Source of the DNA: DATEGZ01 sp035519535
GTDB taxonomy: Bacteria; Acidobacteriota; Vicinamibacteria; Vicinamibacterales; SCN-69-37
Reading direction: 5' to 3'
Length of the DNA: 46,983 nucleotides
Assembly: GCA_035519535.1 (NCBI GenBank)
Contig: DATIWF010000143.1
Span: 1 to 46,983, forward strand
Position numbers and translations under genes: made by a program. Within the stretch, counting starts at the first letter, position 1, and every line of letters starts with the position of its first letter. Under the pieces are notes generated by a model that was not told where the DNA came from, searched no databases, and saw only the letters and a list, made by a program, of their open reading frames with translations. This document shows, piece after piece, positions 33,920 to 41,851 of this stretch.

Positions 33920-34243
33920 ATGGCCGCGTACCTGGGCGAGTTCGAACAGCTGGTCCTGCTCGCGATCCTCCGGCTCGGGCCGAAGGCGTCTGGCGCCGCG
34001 ATTCGCAGCGCCGTCGAGGAGGGCGGGCGTCGCACGGTGTGGATTGGCGCCGTGCACACGACGCTCGACCGCCTCGAGACCAAAGGCCTCGTGCGCTCGC
34101 GCCTCGTCGCGCCCGCCGAGCCCGGCGAACGGCGCCGCAAGATCTACGCGGTCGCGCCCGACGGCCGCGCGGCCATTGCCCAGGCCTACGAGACCTGGGT
34201 CCGCATGACCCGCGGTCTGCGGCCCAAGCTGGAGGACCGGTGA
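33920..34243 (+). CDS. PadR-family transcriptional regulator (PadR4)
   Basis: 107 residues starting MAAYLGEFEQLVLLAILRLG. The winged-helix elements are ASGAAIRSAVEEGGRRTVWI, GAVHTTLDRLETKGLVRSRL and KIYAVAPDGRAAIAQAYETW. It belongs to a PadR subgroup distinct from PadR1/3 (no PLKPLVF) and PadR2 (no LLQGTLD); its GAVHTTLDRLE recognition segment is characteristic. It overlaps ADOP6 by 4 nt (GTGA), so the two are translationally coupled. The start codon has no Shine-Dalgarno and a -10 hexamer 6 nt upstream. Confidence 0.93.
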   Translation: MAAYLGEFEQLVLLAILRLGPKASGAAIRSAVEEGGRRTVWIGAVHTTLDRLETKGLVRSRLVAPAEPGERRRKIYAVAPDGRAAIAQAYETWVRMTRGLRPKLEDR

Positions 34244-36930
34244 CCCCCACGTCGCCGCCGCGCCTGCTGCGGTGGATTGCCGAGCGCCTCCTCGCCGAGC
34301 ACGACCGCGAGTTCCTGCTCGCGGATCTCGACGAGGAATTCGCGGCGCGCCGCCCGGCCGGGCGCGGGGCCGCCGCGTGGTACCTCGCGCAGGCCGCTCA
34401 TGCGTCGTGGACGCGGCGCCTCGAACGGAAACGGCTCGAAGCCGCGGGCGTCATCGCCCGCTCGGGAGGACGGATGTTCAACGCATTCTGGAGCGACGCG
34501 CTCGCGGGCCTGCGCGGATTCCGGCGCAATCCGGGCGCGATTGCCGTGGTCGTCCTGTCGCTCGCGCTCGGCATCGGCGCGGCGACCGCGATGTTCACCG
34601 TCGTCCGCGGCGTGCTTCTCGCCCCGCTCCCCTACGACCGTCCCGAGAGTCTCGTGACGATTTGGAGCCGCTGGATCCGCTTCGACAAGACCTGGGTCTC
34701 CGATCAAGAGGTGCTCGACTACCAGGCGCGCAGCCGCACCATGCGCGATATCGCCGCCTGGGACGCGACGCGCGTCACGCTCACCGGCGCAGGTGACGCC
34801 GTCCGGGTGGGCGCGGCGCTCGTGACGGCGAACGCGTTTGACGTGCTGGGCGCGCGACCGATCCTGGGCCGGACGTTCACCAGCGATGAGGCGCGCGCGA
34901 GCCGTCCGGACCAGCCCGTGTTCGTCGTACTCGGCTACGGCCTGTGGCAGCGGCAGTTCGGCGGCGAGGCCGGCGTCATCGAACGACATCTCGACATCAA
35001 CGGCCAGCCGGCACGAATCGTCGGCGTCATGCCGCGCGGTTTCCAGCTGCCGACGGATTTCGGCAACGATGCCGCCGAGCCGTCCGAGCTATGGATGCCG
35101 ATGTACTTCGACCCGAAGCACACGGATCGCGGCAGTCACGGGTTCTACGCCGCCGGTAGATTGAAAGCGGGCGTCACGGCCGTCCAGGCGACGGACGACC
35201 TGGCGGCCATCACGTCCACGCTGACGAAGGAAGGTCAGTACCCGCCACAGATTCATTTCACGGCCTTCGCGGTGCCGGTCAGTGACGAGATCCTCGGCGG
35301 CGTGCGACGCCCGCTGTACGTGCTGCTCGGCGCCGTGACCTTTCTCATGCTCATCGCGTGCGCCAACGCCGCGGCGCTGTTGCTTGCGCGCGCGGAGTCC
35401 CGGCAGCGCGAGTTCGCGACCCGCACGGCGCTCGGCGCGGACCGCTGGCGGCTCGTGCGCCAGCAGCTGGTCGAGGGCGCGATGCTGGCGGCCGCCGGCG
35501 GCCTGCTGGGCGTCGGCCTGGCCCTCGCGGCCAAGCGCGTCCTCGATGCGATCGGCCCGACCGCGATCCCGCGCGCGTCTGCGGTCTCCGTGGACTGGCA
35601 CGTCGCGCTCTTTCTCGTCGCGGCGTCTGCCGCCGCGGCCGTGCTCTGCAGCCTGCCGCCCGCGTTTCGCGCGTTCCGCCTCGGACTGGCGTCGAGCCTC
35701 AAGGATGGCGGCGCGCAGGTCTCGGCCGGCGGTCATCGCCTCCGTCTCCGCAACGCCCTCGTGGTCGCCCAACTGGCGTTCGCGCTGCTGCTGCTGACCG
35801 GAACGGGATTGATGGTCCGCACGCTGTGGTCGCTTCAGACGATCGACCTCGGCTTCGACGCGCACCACGTCATGACGGCGCGGATCGCCCTGCCGGATCG
35901 GCCCTACGGCACCCCCGCGCTGATCAACGATTTCTTCGCCGCGCTGCTCGATCGGGTCCGCGCGATCCCCGGCGTGACGGCGGCGGGAATCATCCGCGCC
36001 CTGCCGATCGGCACGACGATCGGCGACCGCGGCATGGTCATCGACGGCTACACGCCGCCGGCAGGAGAGGGCCTCCAGGGCGACTGGCAGGTGGCGACCG
36101 ACGGTGCGCTCGAGGCGCTGGGCGAGCGACTCGTCCGCGGCCGGCTCTTCACCACGGCCGATCGGATCGACAGCGAGCCCGTCGCGCTCATCAATCAGAC
36201 GATGGCGTCGAGGTACTGGGCCGGACGCGACCCGATCGGCGGCCGGTTCAAGTCGGGCGCGACGACGACGCCGTGGATTACGGTCGTGGGCGTGGTGGGC
36301 GACGTTCATCACAACGGCATCACAGGAACGATCAAGCCCAAGTTCTACCGGCCCTACGCCCAGTGGACGCAGAACGCCGGCTTCGCCGTGAACACGGGGA
36401 CGATCGTCGTGCGCACCTCGGGCGATCCGCGACAGGTGGCGGAGCCCCTTCGAGCAGCGACGCGCGCGCTCGATCCGGCGATTCCGCTCGCCGCGGTGCG
36501 CCCGATGACCGACATCGTCGACACCTCGCTGACGGCGCCACGGCTCACGAGCACGGTGTTCCTCGGCTTTGCCGCGATCGCACTCGTGCTGGCCGCCGTC
36601 GGCGTCTACGGCCTGCTCGCGTATCTCGTCAGCCAGCGCGCTCATGAGATTGGGATCCGCGTGGCGATCGGCGCGCAGCGGGGACAAATCGTCCGACTCG
36701 TGTTTGGTCACGGCTTGCGGCTCGCCGGCGTCGGCATCGCGGCGGGCCTCGCGCTCGGGCTGCTGCTCAGCCGGACCCTGGCGGGCCTGCTGTACGGCGT
36801 GCCTCCACTCGACCCGCTCACGTTCGCGGTCGTGCCCCTGATTCTGCTGGGTGTGGCGCTTGCCGCGGCGTTTCTCCCGGCGCGTCGCGCGGCCGGCGTA
36901 GACCCGGTGGTCGCCCTGAAGAGGCTATGA
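34240..36930 (+). CDS. ADOP-family ABC permease with N-terminal prefix domain (ADOP6)
   Basis: An 896-residue membrane protein with a third prefix type: residues 1-75 contain RLLRWIAERLLAEHDREFLL and ADLDEEFAARR, then WYLAQAAHASWTRRLERKR. The first helix and core start near 100 (AIAVVVLSLALGIGAATAMF). FtsX block 1 reads VTFLMLIACANAAALLLARA. Core 2 has LGERLVRGRLFTTADR. The last FtsX block (SQRAHEIGIRVAIGAQRGQ) ends in FLPARRAAGVDPVVALKRL. No ATPase is present. GTG 34240 is chosen because of the 4-nt overlap with PadR4 and because homology begins there; a longer upstream frame is antisense-like. Confidence 0.92.
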   Translation: MTPTSPPRLLRWIAERLLAEHDREFLLADLDEEFAARRPAGRGAAAWYLAQAAHASWTRRLERKRLEAAGVIARSGGRMFNAFWSDALAGLRGFRRNPGAIAVVVLSLALGIGAATAMFTVVRGVLLAPLPYDRPESLVTIWSRWIRFDKTWVSDQEVLDYQARSRTMRDIAAWDATRVTLTGAGDAVRVGAALVTANAFDVLGARPILGRTFTSDEARASRPDQPVFVVLGYGLWQRQFGGEAGVIERHLDINGQPARIVGVMPRGFQLPTDFGNDAAEPSELWMPMYFDPKHTDRGSHGFYAAGRLKAGVTAVQATDDLAAITSTLTKEGQYPPQIHFTAFAVPVSDEILGGVRRPLYVLLGAVTFLMLIACANAAALLLARAESRQREFATRTALGADRWRLVRQQLVEGAMLAAAGGLLGVGLALAAKRVLDAIGPTAIPRASAVSVDWHVALFLVAASAAAAVLCSLPPAFRAFRLGLASSLKDGGAQVSAGGHRLRLRNALVVAQLAFALLLLTGTGLMVRTLWSLQTIDLGFDAHHVMTARIALPDRPYGTPALINDFFAALLDRVRAIPGVTAAGIIRALPIGTTIGDRGMVIDGYTPPAGEGLQGDWQVATDGALEALGERLVRGRLFTTADRIDSEPVALINQTMASRYWAGRDPIGGRFKSGATTTPWITVVGVVGDVHHNGITGTIKPKFYRPYAQWTQNAGFAVNTGTIVVRTSGDPRQVAEPLRAATRALDPAIPLAAVRPMTDIVDTSLTAPRLTSTVFLGFAAIALVLAAVGVYGLLAYLVSQRAHEIGIRVAIGAQRGQIVRLVFGHGLRLAGVGIAAGLALGLLLSRTLAGLLYGVPPLDPLTFAVVPLILLGVALAAAFLPARRAAGVDPVVALKRL

Positions 36931-36975
36931 GACTTTGATTTTCTAACTTCTGGCTGCTCGCTTCTCGCGTCCCGT

Positions 36976-39555
36976 CTACCCCACCTTGACTGCCATCATC
37001 GTCTCGTCGTCGCCCGGTTCGGCGGAGCCGCGGAACGCCTTCACGGCCTGCTCGACGTGCTGGAGCACGTCGTCCGCGGTGGATGCGGCGCTCGAGGACA
37101 GAATCGCTTCCAGTCGCTCCGGGCCGAACATCTCGCCGGTGGGACTCTCGGCTTCGACCAATCCGTCGGTGTAGAAGAACACGAGGTCCCCCGCCGCCAG
37201 CTGGACCTCGCGCGCGACGTATCCCCGGCCCGCGAGCAGCCCGACGGGCAATCCGGTGGACGCCATCCGCTCCAGCCCCTGGCGGCACAGCGCGTACTGC
37301 GGGTGGTGGCCGGCGTTGACGTAGCGGAACTTGCGGGAGATCGGATCGAGAATGCCGACGAACAACGTCGCGTAGACGGGCCCGGGCGAGTTGGCGTCCA
37401 CGTCGCGGTCGATCGCCTCGGCGATCGCCGAGAGATCCTGGCCGAGCGCGAGCCTCGTGCGCAGCGACGCCTGGATGTTCGCCATGAGCAGCGCGGCGCC
37501 GACGCCCTTGCCCGAGACGTCGCCCACGAGCAGCGCGATGCGGTGGTCCGCCAGCTCGAAGTAGTTGAAGAAGTCACCGCCGACCTCGCGCGCCGGCACG
37601 GACACGCCCTTGACCTCGGTGAGCCCGAGACGCAGCGACTCGTGCGGCAGCATCTCGTTCTGGATCCGGCGGCCGAGCTCGAGCTCCCGCCGCACGCGCT
37701 CCTGCTGGACGGCCGCGCGCTGGTGCAGCTCGACGTCCGCCGCCATCCGGTTGAACGCCGTCGCGAGCCGGCCGATCTCGTCGGTCGCTTTCATCGGCAC
37801 GCGCGCGCTGTAGTCGCCGTGCGCGATGCGATCGACGCCCTCGGTGAGCTGCGTCAGATTGCGCGTGAGCCGGCCGGAGAGCGGCACGATGCCGATGAGT
37901 GCGAGCCCGATGAAACCGAGACCGAAGCTCGCGTTCCGCGCCGCGGTCTTGCGCAGGTCGCTCAGCACCTCGCCCACGGGTTTCAGGATGCCGAAGCGCA
38001 GATTCGAGCCCGGCGGGCCCGGGGTCGTCACGACGATCCAGTCGCCCTTGGTGATCGTCGCCGTCGATGGCGTGTCGGCCCAGAGCGGCTGGCCGATCGC
38101 CTCCACGGCCTTGCGGTCGTCATCGGTCGGCGCATAGATCTTGCCGTCCTTGCCGACCGCGAACGGCACCTCGCCACGATCGCGGCGGGTCGTCGAGAAG
38201 ACCGTCGCGAGCATCTCGGGCATGTTGATCTCGGCGCTGATTTGCTCGACGACCTGGCCGTTCTGCTCGACCATCACGCCGAGGTGCGTGCCGCTGATTT
38301 CGGTCTTCTTCAGCCGGGCCGCGGGCGCCGGCGGCGGCGCTGTCGCGGGAGCCTGCGGGGCCGCGGCTCTTGACGTGAGCTCAGGCGACTTCGCCTTCAG
38401 GTCGGCGGCCTTCTGGCCGGTCTCGGCGGCCTGGGCTGACGTGGCCGCGGAGTCGGCGGACTTCGCCTGGGCCGCGGCCGCTTCGCGCTCGGCGTCCGCG
38501 GCCTTCTTCTGAAGACCGGCCGCGCCCAACTGCAGGCCCTGCGCGATCCCGAGCAGTCGCTGGTTGACTTCACGCGCGACGCGCTGCCGCTCCTCGGGCG
38601 TCATGTTCTCCAGATGGCCCTCGGGGACGATTTGCCTCAGGATCTCGCGCCGGATCGGAGCGAGATCGATCATCAGGCGATTCGGATCCAACGCCAGCGC
38701 ACCCGGCGTCGGCGGCGGCTGACCAGGCTGCGGCGGCGTCTGCCCGGGCGGAGTCGGCGTCGCCTCTCCCGCCGGCGTCGGCGAAGGCAGCGGGCTGCCA
38801 GAGCGCCCTGACGGACGAAATCTCGGCGATTGGCCGCGGCCGCCCGATCCGCCGCGCGACGCCGACGGCTCGCCCGCGGGCGCGGCCCCCGGCGGCGTCA
38901 TCGTCGGCATCGGCATCGGCGTCATTGTCGGCGTCGGCATCGGCGTCTGCGTTGGCCTCGGCCCGGGCGCGATCGCGGGTTGCGGCGGCGGCACTCCTGC
39001 CGATGGGGCGCCTTGTGCCGAGGCGCCCGCGCCGCCCGCACGCCCCTGAGGTGGACGGCCCTGCCGTGCGAGGTCGCCGCGCATGCCGCGCAGCTCGACG
39101 TTGTTGAGCAGCATGGCGGCTTCGCCGAGCGCCTGCGCGACTTTCGCGCTGTAGATCTCCTCGTCCCCGGCCGGCAGCAGCAGCGGCGTCGCCGGCGCCG
39201 GCACCTGCGTCGCGGGCGGCGCGCCGGTCGGCGCGGTCGCCTGCCCCACGGCCGGCGCGGCGGCGGGCGCGCCCTTCGACGACGTCGACGATTTCGTCGG
39301 CGCCGTCTGCGCGACCTGTGTCGCGGGGGCGCTTTGCATCGACTGCAGATCCATCAGGTGCTCGACGCGCTCGGTGAGCTGCGCGGTGACGAGCTGCATC
39401 CGCTGGCTCAACTCACCGGCGAGCAGATCCGATTCGCGCGCGGCGGCCTCGCGCACCGCGCGCACGTTGCTGGTGTACGAGTAGAACGTGAACGCGCTGA
39501 GCGGCACGACGGACAGGAGGAAGAACGCGACGATGAGTCGGACGCGAAGGCTCAT
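36976..39555 (-). CDS. Membrane sensor PP2C (SpoIIE/RsbU-type) phosphatase with HAMP domain
   Basis: 859 residues. The N-terminal helix is LRVRLIVAFFLLSVVPLSAF, followed by a long periplasmic region. Residues of about 78-290 are an Ala/Pro/Thr/Gly-rich low-complexity insert with a Met-Pro-Thr repeat (PMPTPTMTPMPMPTMTPP). A coiled-coil part (KKAADAEREAAAAQAKSADS) and a Cache-like fold (GHTLG-type region EISGTHLGVMVEQNGQVVEQ) follow. The second helix is FGLGFIGLALIGIVPLSG, then HAMP (YSARVPMKATDEIGRLATAF). The SpoIIE phosphatase has metal ligands in REVGGDFFNYFEL and LVGDVSGKGVGAALLMANIQ, then DGLVEAESPTGEMFG. It probably controls an anti-sigma-factor antagonist. Its start overlaps the exonuclease stop (ATGA). 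Confidence 0.93.
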   Translation of the reverse strand: MSLRVRLIVAFFLLSVVPLSAFTFYSYTSNVRAVREAAARESDLLAGELSQRMQLVTAQLTERVEHLMDLQSMQSAPATQVAQTAPTKSSTSSKGAPAAAPAVGQATAPTGAPPATQVPAPATPLLLPAGDEEIYSAKVAQALGEAAMLLNNVELRGMRGDLARQGRPPQGRAGGAGASAQGAPSAGVPPPQPAIAPGPRPTQTPMPTPTMTPMPMPTMTPPGAAPAGEPSASRGGSGGRGQSPRFRPSGRSGSPLPSPTPAGEATPTPPGQTPPQPGQPPPTPGALALDPNRLMIDLAPIRREILRQIVPEGHLENMTPEERQRVAREVNQRLLGIAQGLQLGAAGLQKKAADAEREAAAAQAKSADSAATSAQAAETGQKAADLKAKSPELTSRAAAPQAPATAPPPAPAARLKKTEISGTHLGVMVEQNGQVVEQISAEINMPEMLATVFSTTRRDRGEVPFAVGKDGKIYAPTDDDRKAVEAIGQPLWADTPSTATITKGDWIVVTTPGPPGSNLRFGILKPVGEVLSDLRKTAARNASFGLGFIGLALIGIVPLSGRLTRNLTQLTEGVDRIAHGDYSARVPMKATDEIGRLATAFNRMAADVELHQRAAVQQERVRRELELGRRIQNEMLPHESLRLGLTEVKGVSVPAREVGGDFFNYFELADHRIALLVGDVSGKGVGAALLMANIQASLRTRLALGQDLSAIAEAIDRDVDANSPGPVYATLFVGILDPISRKFRYVNAGHHPQYALCRQGLERMASTGLPVGLLAGRGYVAREVQLAAGDLVFFYTDGLVEAESPTGEMFGPERLEAILSSSAASTADDVLQHVEQAVKAFRGSAEPGDDETMMAVKVG

Positions 39556-40310
39556 GCGCGGGCTCCGTCGAAGGTCACGACGATAGGCGCGTGATCGCTC
39601 GTCCCGAACTCACGCATCGACGCCGAGGTGGCGGCGCGCGACGCCAGCGGCTGGCTCGCCAGCACATAGTCGATCCGCCAGCCGATGTTGCGCTGGCGCA
39701 GGTTGCGCCACGGCGCCCACCACGTGAACAGCTGGTCGTTGGCGGGATCGAGCGCGCGGCATACGTCCACGAGCCCATGATCGAACAGCTTCAGCAGAAG
39801 CGCACGTTCGTCGGTCCGCGTGCCGATCTGGTTCACCTTGCGCTCCTTGGGATGGACGTCCCGCTCCTCGCGCGCCACGTTCAGGTCTCCACAGAGTACT
39901 AACGCCCGACCGGCCTTCGTGGTTTCACCCGCCCAGGCGGCCAGCGCCTCCAGGAACTTCAGTTTGACGTCGTAGTCCTTGCCGCCGTTGGGAACATACA
40001 CCGAAGCGACGGTCGCGGCGCCGACGTCCGCGACCACGATGCGCTGTTCGAGATCGAAGGCCGGGTGGCTGAACGCGGGCTGATCGGCCGCCAGTCCGCG
40101 GCGGACGAGCAGCGCCACGCCCGAATAGCCCTTGCCGCCGTGCCAATAGCACCAGTAGCCGTCCGGCGACACGAGGAGTGCCGGCACCTGCTCGGGCGAG
40201 GCTTTGATCTCCTGGAGGCAGGCCACGTCTGGCGCTTCGGCCGTCAGGAGCTGCTGCAGCTCCGCCTGACGCGCGCGAATGCCGTTGACGTTCCAGGTGA
40301 CGATTTTCAC
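39552..40310 (-). CDS. xthA: Exodeoxyribonuclease III
   Basis: A 252-residue AP endonuclease/3'-5' exonuclease of the EEP superfamily, acting in base excision repair. All catalytic positions are visible: N7 (TWNVNGIRAR), E34 (CLQEIKA), Y105 (SVYVPNGGKDYD), D142 and N144 (LCGDLNVAREERDVHP), and D239/H240 (GTSDHAPIVV). WRIDYVLAS is also conserved. The length is typical. It sits in a minus-strand operon 27 bp after the PD40 gene and overlaps the phosphatase by 4 nt. There is nothing to suggest specialised function beyond housekeeping DNA repair. Confidence 0.97.
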   Translation of the reverse strand: MKIVTWNVNGIRARQAELQQLLTAEAPDVACLQEIKASPEQVPALLVSPDGYWCYWHGGKGYSGVALLVRRGLAADQPAFSHPAFDLEQRIVVADVGAATVASVYVPNGGKDYDVKLKFLEALAAWAGETTKAGRALVLCGDLNVAREERDVHPKERKVNQIGTRTDERALLLKLFDHGLVDVCRALDPANDQLFTWWAPWRNLRQRNIGWRIDYVLASQPLASRAATSASMREFGTSDHAPIVVTFDGARA

Positions 40311-40337
40311 GGGACGAGGGCGCTCACGCGCGGCCCT

Positions 40338-41234
40338 TCATTGCCGGCGCGGCTCGGCCACGAACGCGAGACGATTGGCCGATCCGGCCCGCGGGTCGGG
40401 ACTGACGGCCAGGCGCGTAATGCGATCGATGCCACTCGCCGCGAAGTCGCCCTCCTCGCGCCAGCCAGACGCGGCGTCCCAGCGGAAGATCTTCGACCCC
40501 TTCGCCATCAGCAGCCGCCCGTCGTGAAACACGGGGTCCCACGCGAGGTCCTCGCTGCCCTCGAGCGTCTCGCAGATCGTCCTCGCCTGTTTCGTGGCCG
40601 GGTCCCACTCCTTGATGAGCCACGGGCCGCTGGCCGGCTTGACGACGAACGTCAGCGTGCGAACCCCGGGCCGGATCTGCAGGGCTCGGCCGATCCTCGA
40701 CTCGATCGTCGTCGCTCCCCCGGTGGCCGTGTCGCCGATCTGCAGCGTCGCGGGCTGGCCGTTCGCACCGAGGATGAACATCGCGACGTGCGTCGCGTCG
40801 ATCCACGCGTGATAACCGACCGGCTTGACGTTCTCGAAGACCACGCGCGGATTCGATCCGTCGAGGTCGAAGCGCCACAGGCGCTGGGTGCCGTCTGCCT
40901 CGACGCGGATGACCGAGAACGTTCTGCCGTCGGGCGTGACGATCGGCGAATACTCGCTCTCCGGCGTGCGTGTGATCTGCGCGATCGCCTTCGTCGCGAT
41001 GTCGTAGCGGTAGATGTCGGTCTGCTTGCCGTCGCGATTCGACGTGAACAGGATCGCCCGACCGTCAGGTGTGAAGCTCGGCTGGTTGTCGTAGCCCGGA
41101 TTGTTGCTGATGTCGACCGCGCTCGTGATCGACGGTGCGACATCCCGCCCGGCGCTCGCGAGGTAGACCTCGGTCGGCGGCGGCGCCTGTTGCAGCATCA
41201 CGGCGGCCCCGAGCAGCAGGACCACCTTACGCAC
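40338..41234 (-). CDS. Exported PD40/TolB-like beta-propeller protein
   Basis: 298 residues with a short signal-like N-terminus (VVLLLGAAVMLQQAPPP). PD40-type blades recur: PSFTPDGRAILFTSNRDGKQ, SPIVTPDGRTFSVIRVEADG and RLWRFDLDGSNPRVVFENVK. The fold is a TolB-like propeller without an attached enzyme domain. Function is unknown; such proteins usually act in periplasmic protein interactions. Its start lies 8 nt inside the end of the GNAT gene, so it is translated from the same operon. Confidence 0.75.
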   Translation of the reverse strand: MRKVVLLLGAAVMLQQAPPPTEVYLASAGRDVAPSITSAVDISNNPGYDNQPSFTPDGRAILFTSNRDGKQTDIYRYDIATKAIAQITRTPESEYSPIVTPDGRTFSVIRVEADGTQRLWRFDLDGSNPRVVFENVKPVGYHAWIDATHVAMFILGANGQPATLQIGDTATGGATTIESRIGRALQIRPGVRTLTFVVKPASGPWLIKEWDPATKQARTICETLEGSEDLAWDPVFHDGRLLMAKGSKIFRWDAASGWREEGDFAASGIDRITRLAVSPDPRAGSANRLAFVAEPRRQ

Positions 41235-41823
41235 GGGTCACCTGCCTCCGGCTGCGATGCGCGTCGAGCACGAACGGGCCCAGCCGCTTGCTGAGGTACA
41301 CCTTCGACTCCAGACGATCCGCCGTCGGCTCGAGCTTGACGACGTTGAACTGCAGGCTGTCGAGGGTGCCGCGCATGTCGTAGTAGCGATTCTTGGTCTT
41401 GACGACGACCTCGTCGTAGCCCTGGGCGACGGCCCACACTTCCTGCTCCTCGGTGAGCGCGCGGAAATGTCCCTGGCCGCGCCAGTCGAGGCGTGTGGCG
41501 CCGAGCCAGTTGTACAGGATTTTCCGTCCGTTGAACTCGATCGCGCCCTGCAGCCGCTTCACGAGGTCGGCGAGCACGGGATCGCTTTCCTTCTCCCGGA
41601 GCTCGTGCGACACCTTGTACGACACCGGCACGATCGTCGTGGGATCGTCGGGGAGCGAGGACTCGGCCATCAGGATCTGGCACGGCCGGCCCTCGAGCCG
41701 CCGCAGGATCTCACCTGCCGTTTTCCGTTTCGGAAACTCGCTGAAGAATTCCTCGATGTACGCGATCTCGAGCGCCCCCTGGTGCAGCGGGTACTCGCGG
41801 ATGAGGTAGTGGTTGTGGTCCAT
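41227..41823 (-). CDS. GNAT-like N-acetyltransferase
   Basis: 198 residues. The LDWRGQGHFRALTEEQEVWA segment corresponds to the acetyl-CoA loop and following helix of GNAT enzymes (R/Q-x-x-G-x-A/G), followed by the beta strand YDEVVVKTKNRYYDMRGTLD. The N-terminal half contains a possible substrate region (LIREYPLHQGALEIAYIEEF). The acetyl-CoA motif is weaker than in canonical members. The acceptor is unknown. It starts 28 bp downstream of the glucanotransferase stop and overlaps the PD40 gene by 8 nt. The ATG at 41823 has no obvious Shine-Dalgarno. Confidence 0.7.
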   Translation of the reverse strand: MDHNHYLIREYPLHQGALEIAYIEEFFSEFPKRKTAGEILRRLEGRPCQILMAESSLPDDPTTIVPVSYKVSHELREKESDPVLADLVKRLQGAIEFNGRKILYNWLGATRLDWRGQGHFRALTEEQEVWAVAQGYDEVVVKTKNRYYDMRGTLDSLQFNVVKLEPTADRLESKVYLSKRLGPFVLDAHRSRRQVTRA

Positions 41824-41851
41824 GGGGGAACGGACCCACTAGTGTAAACCG

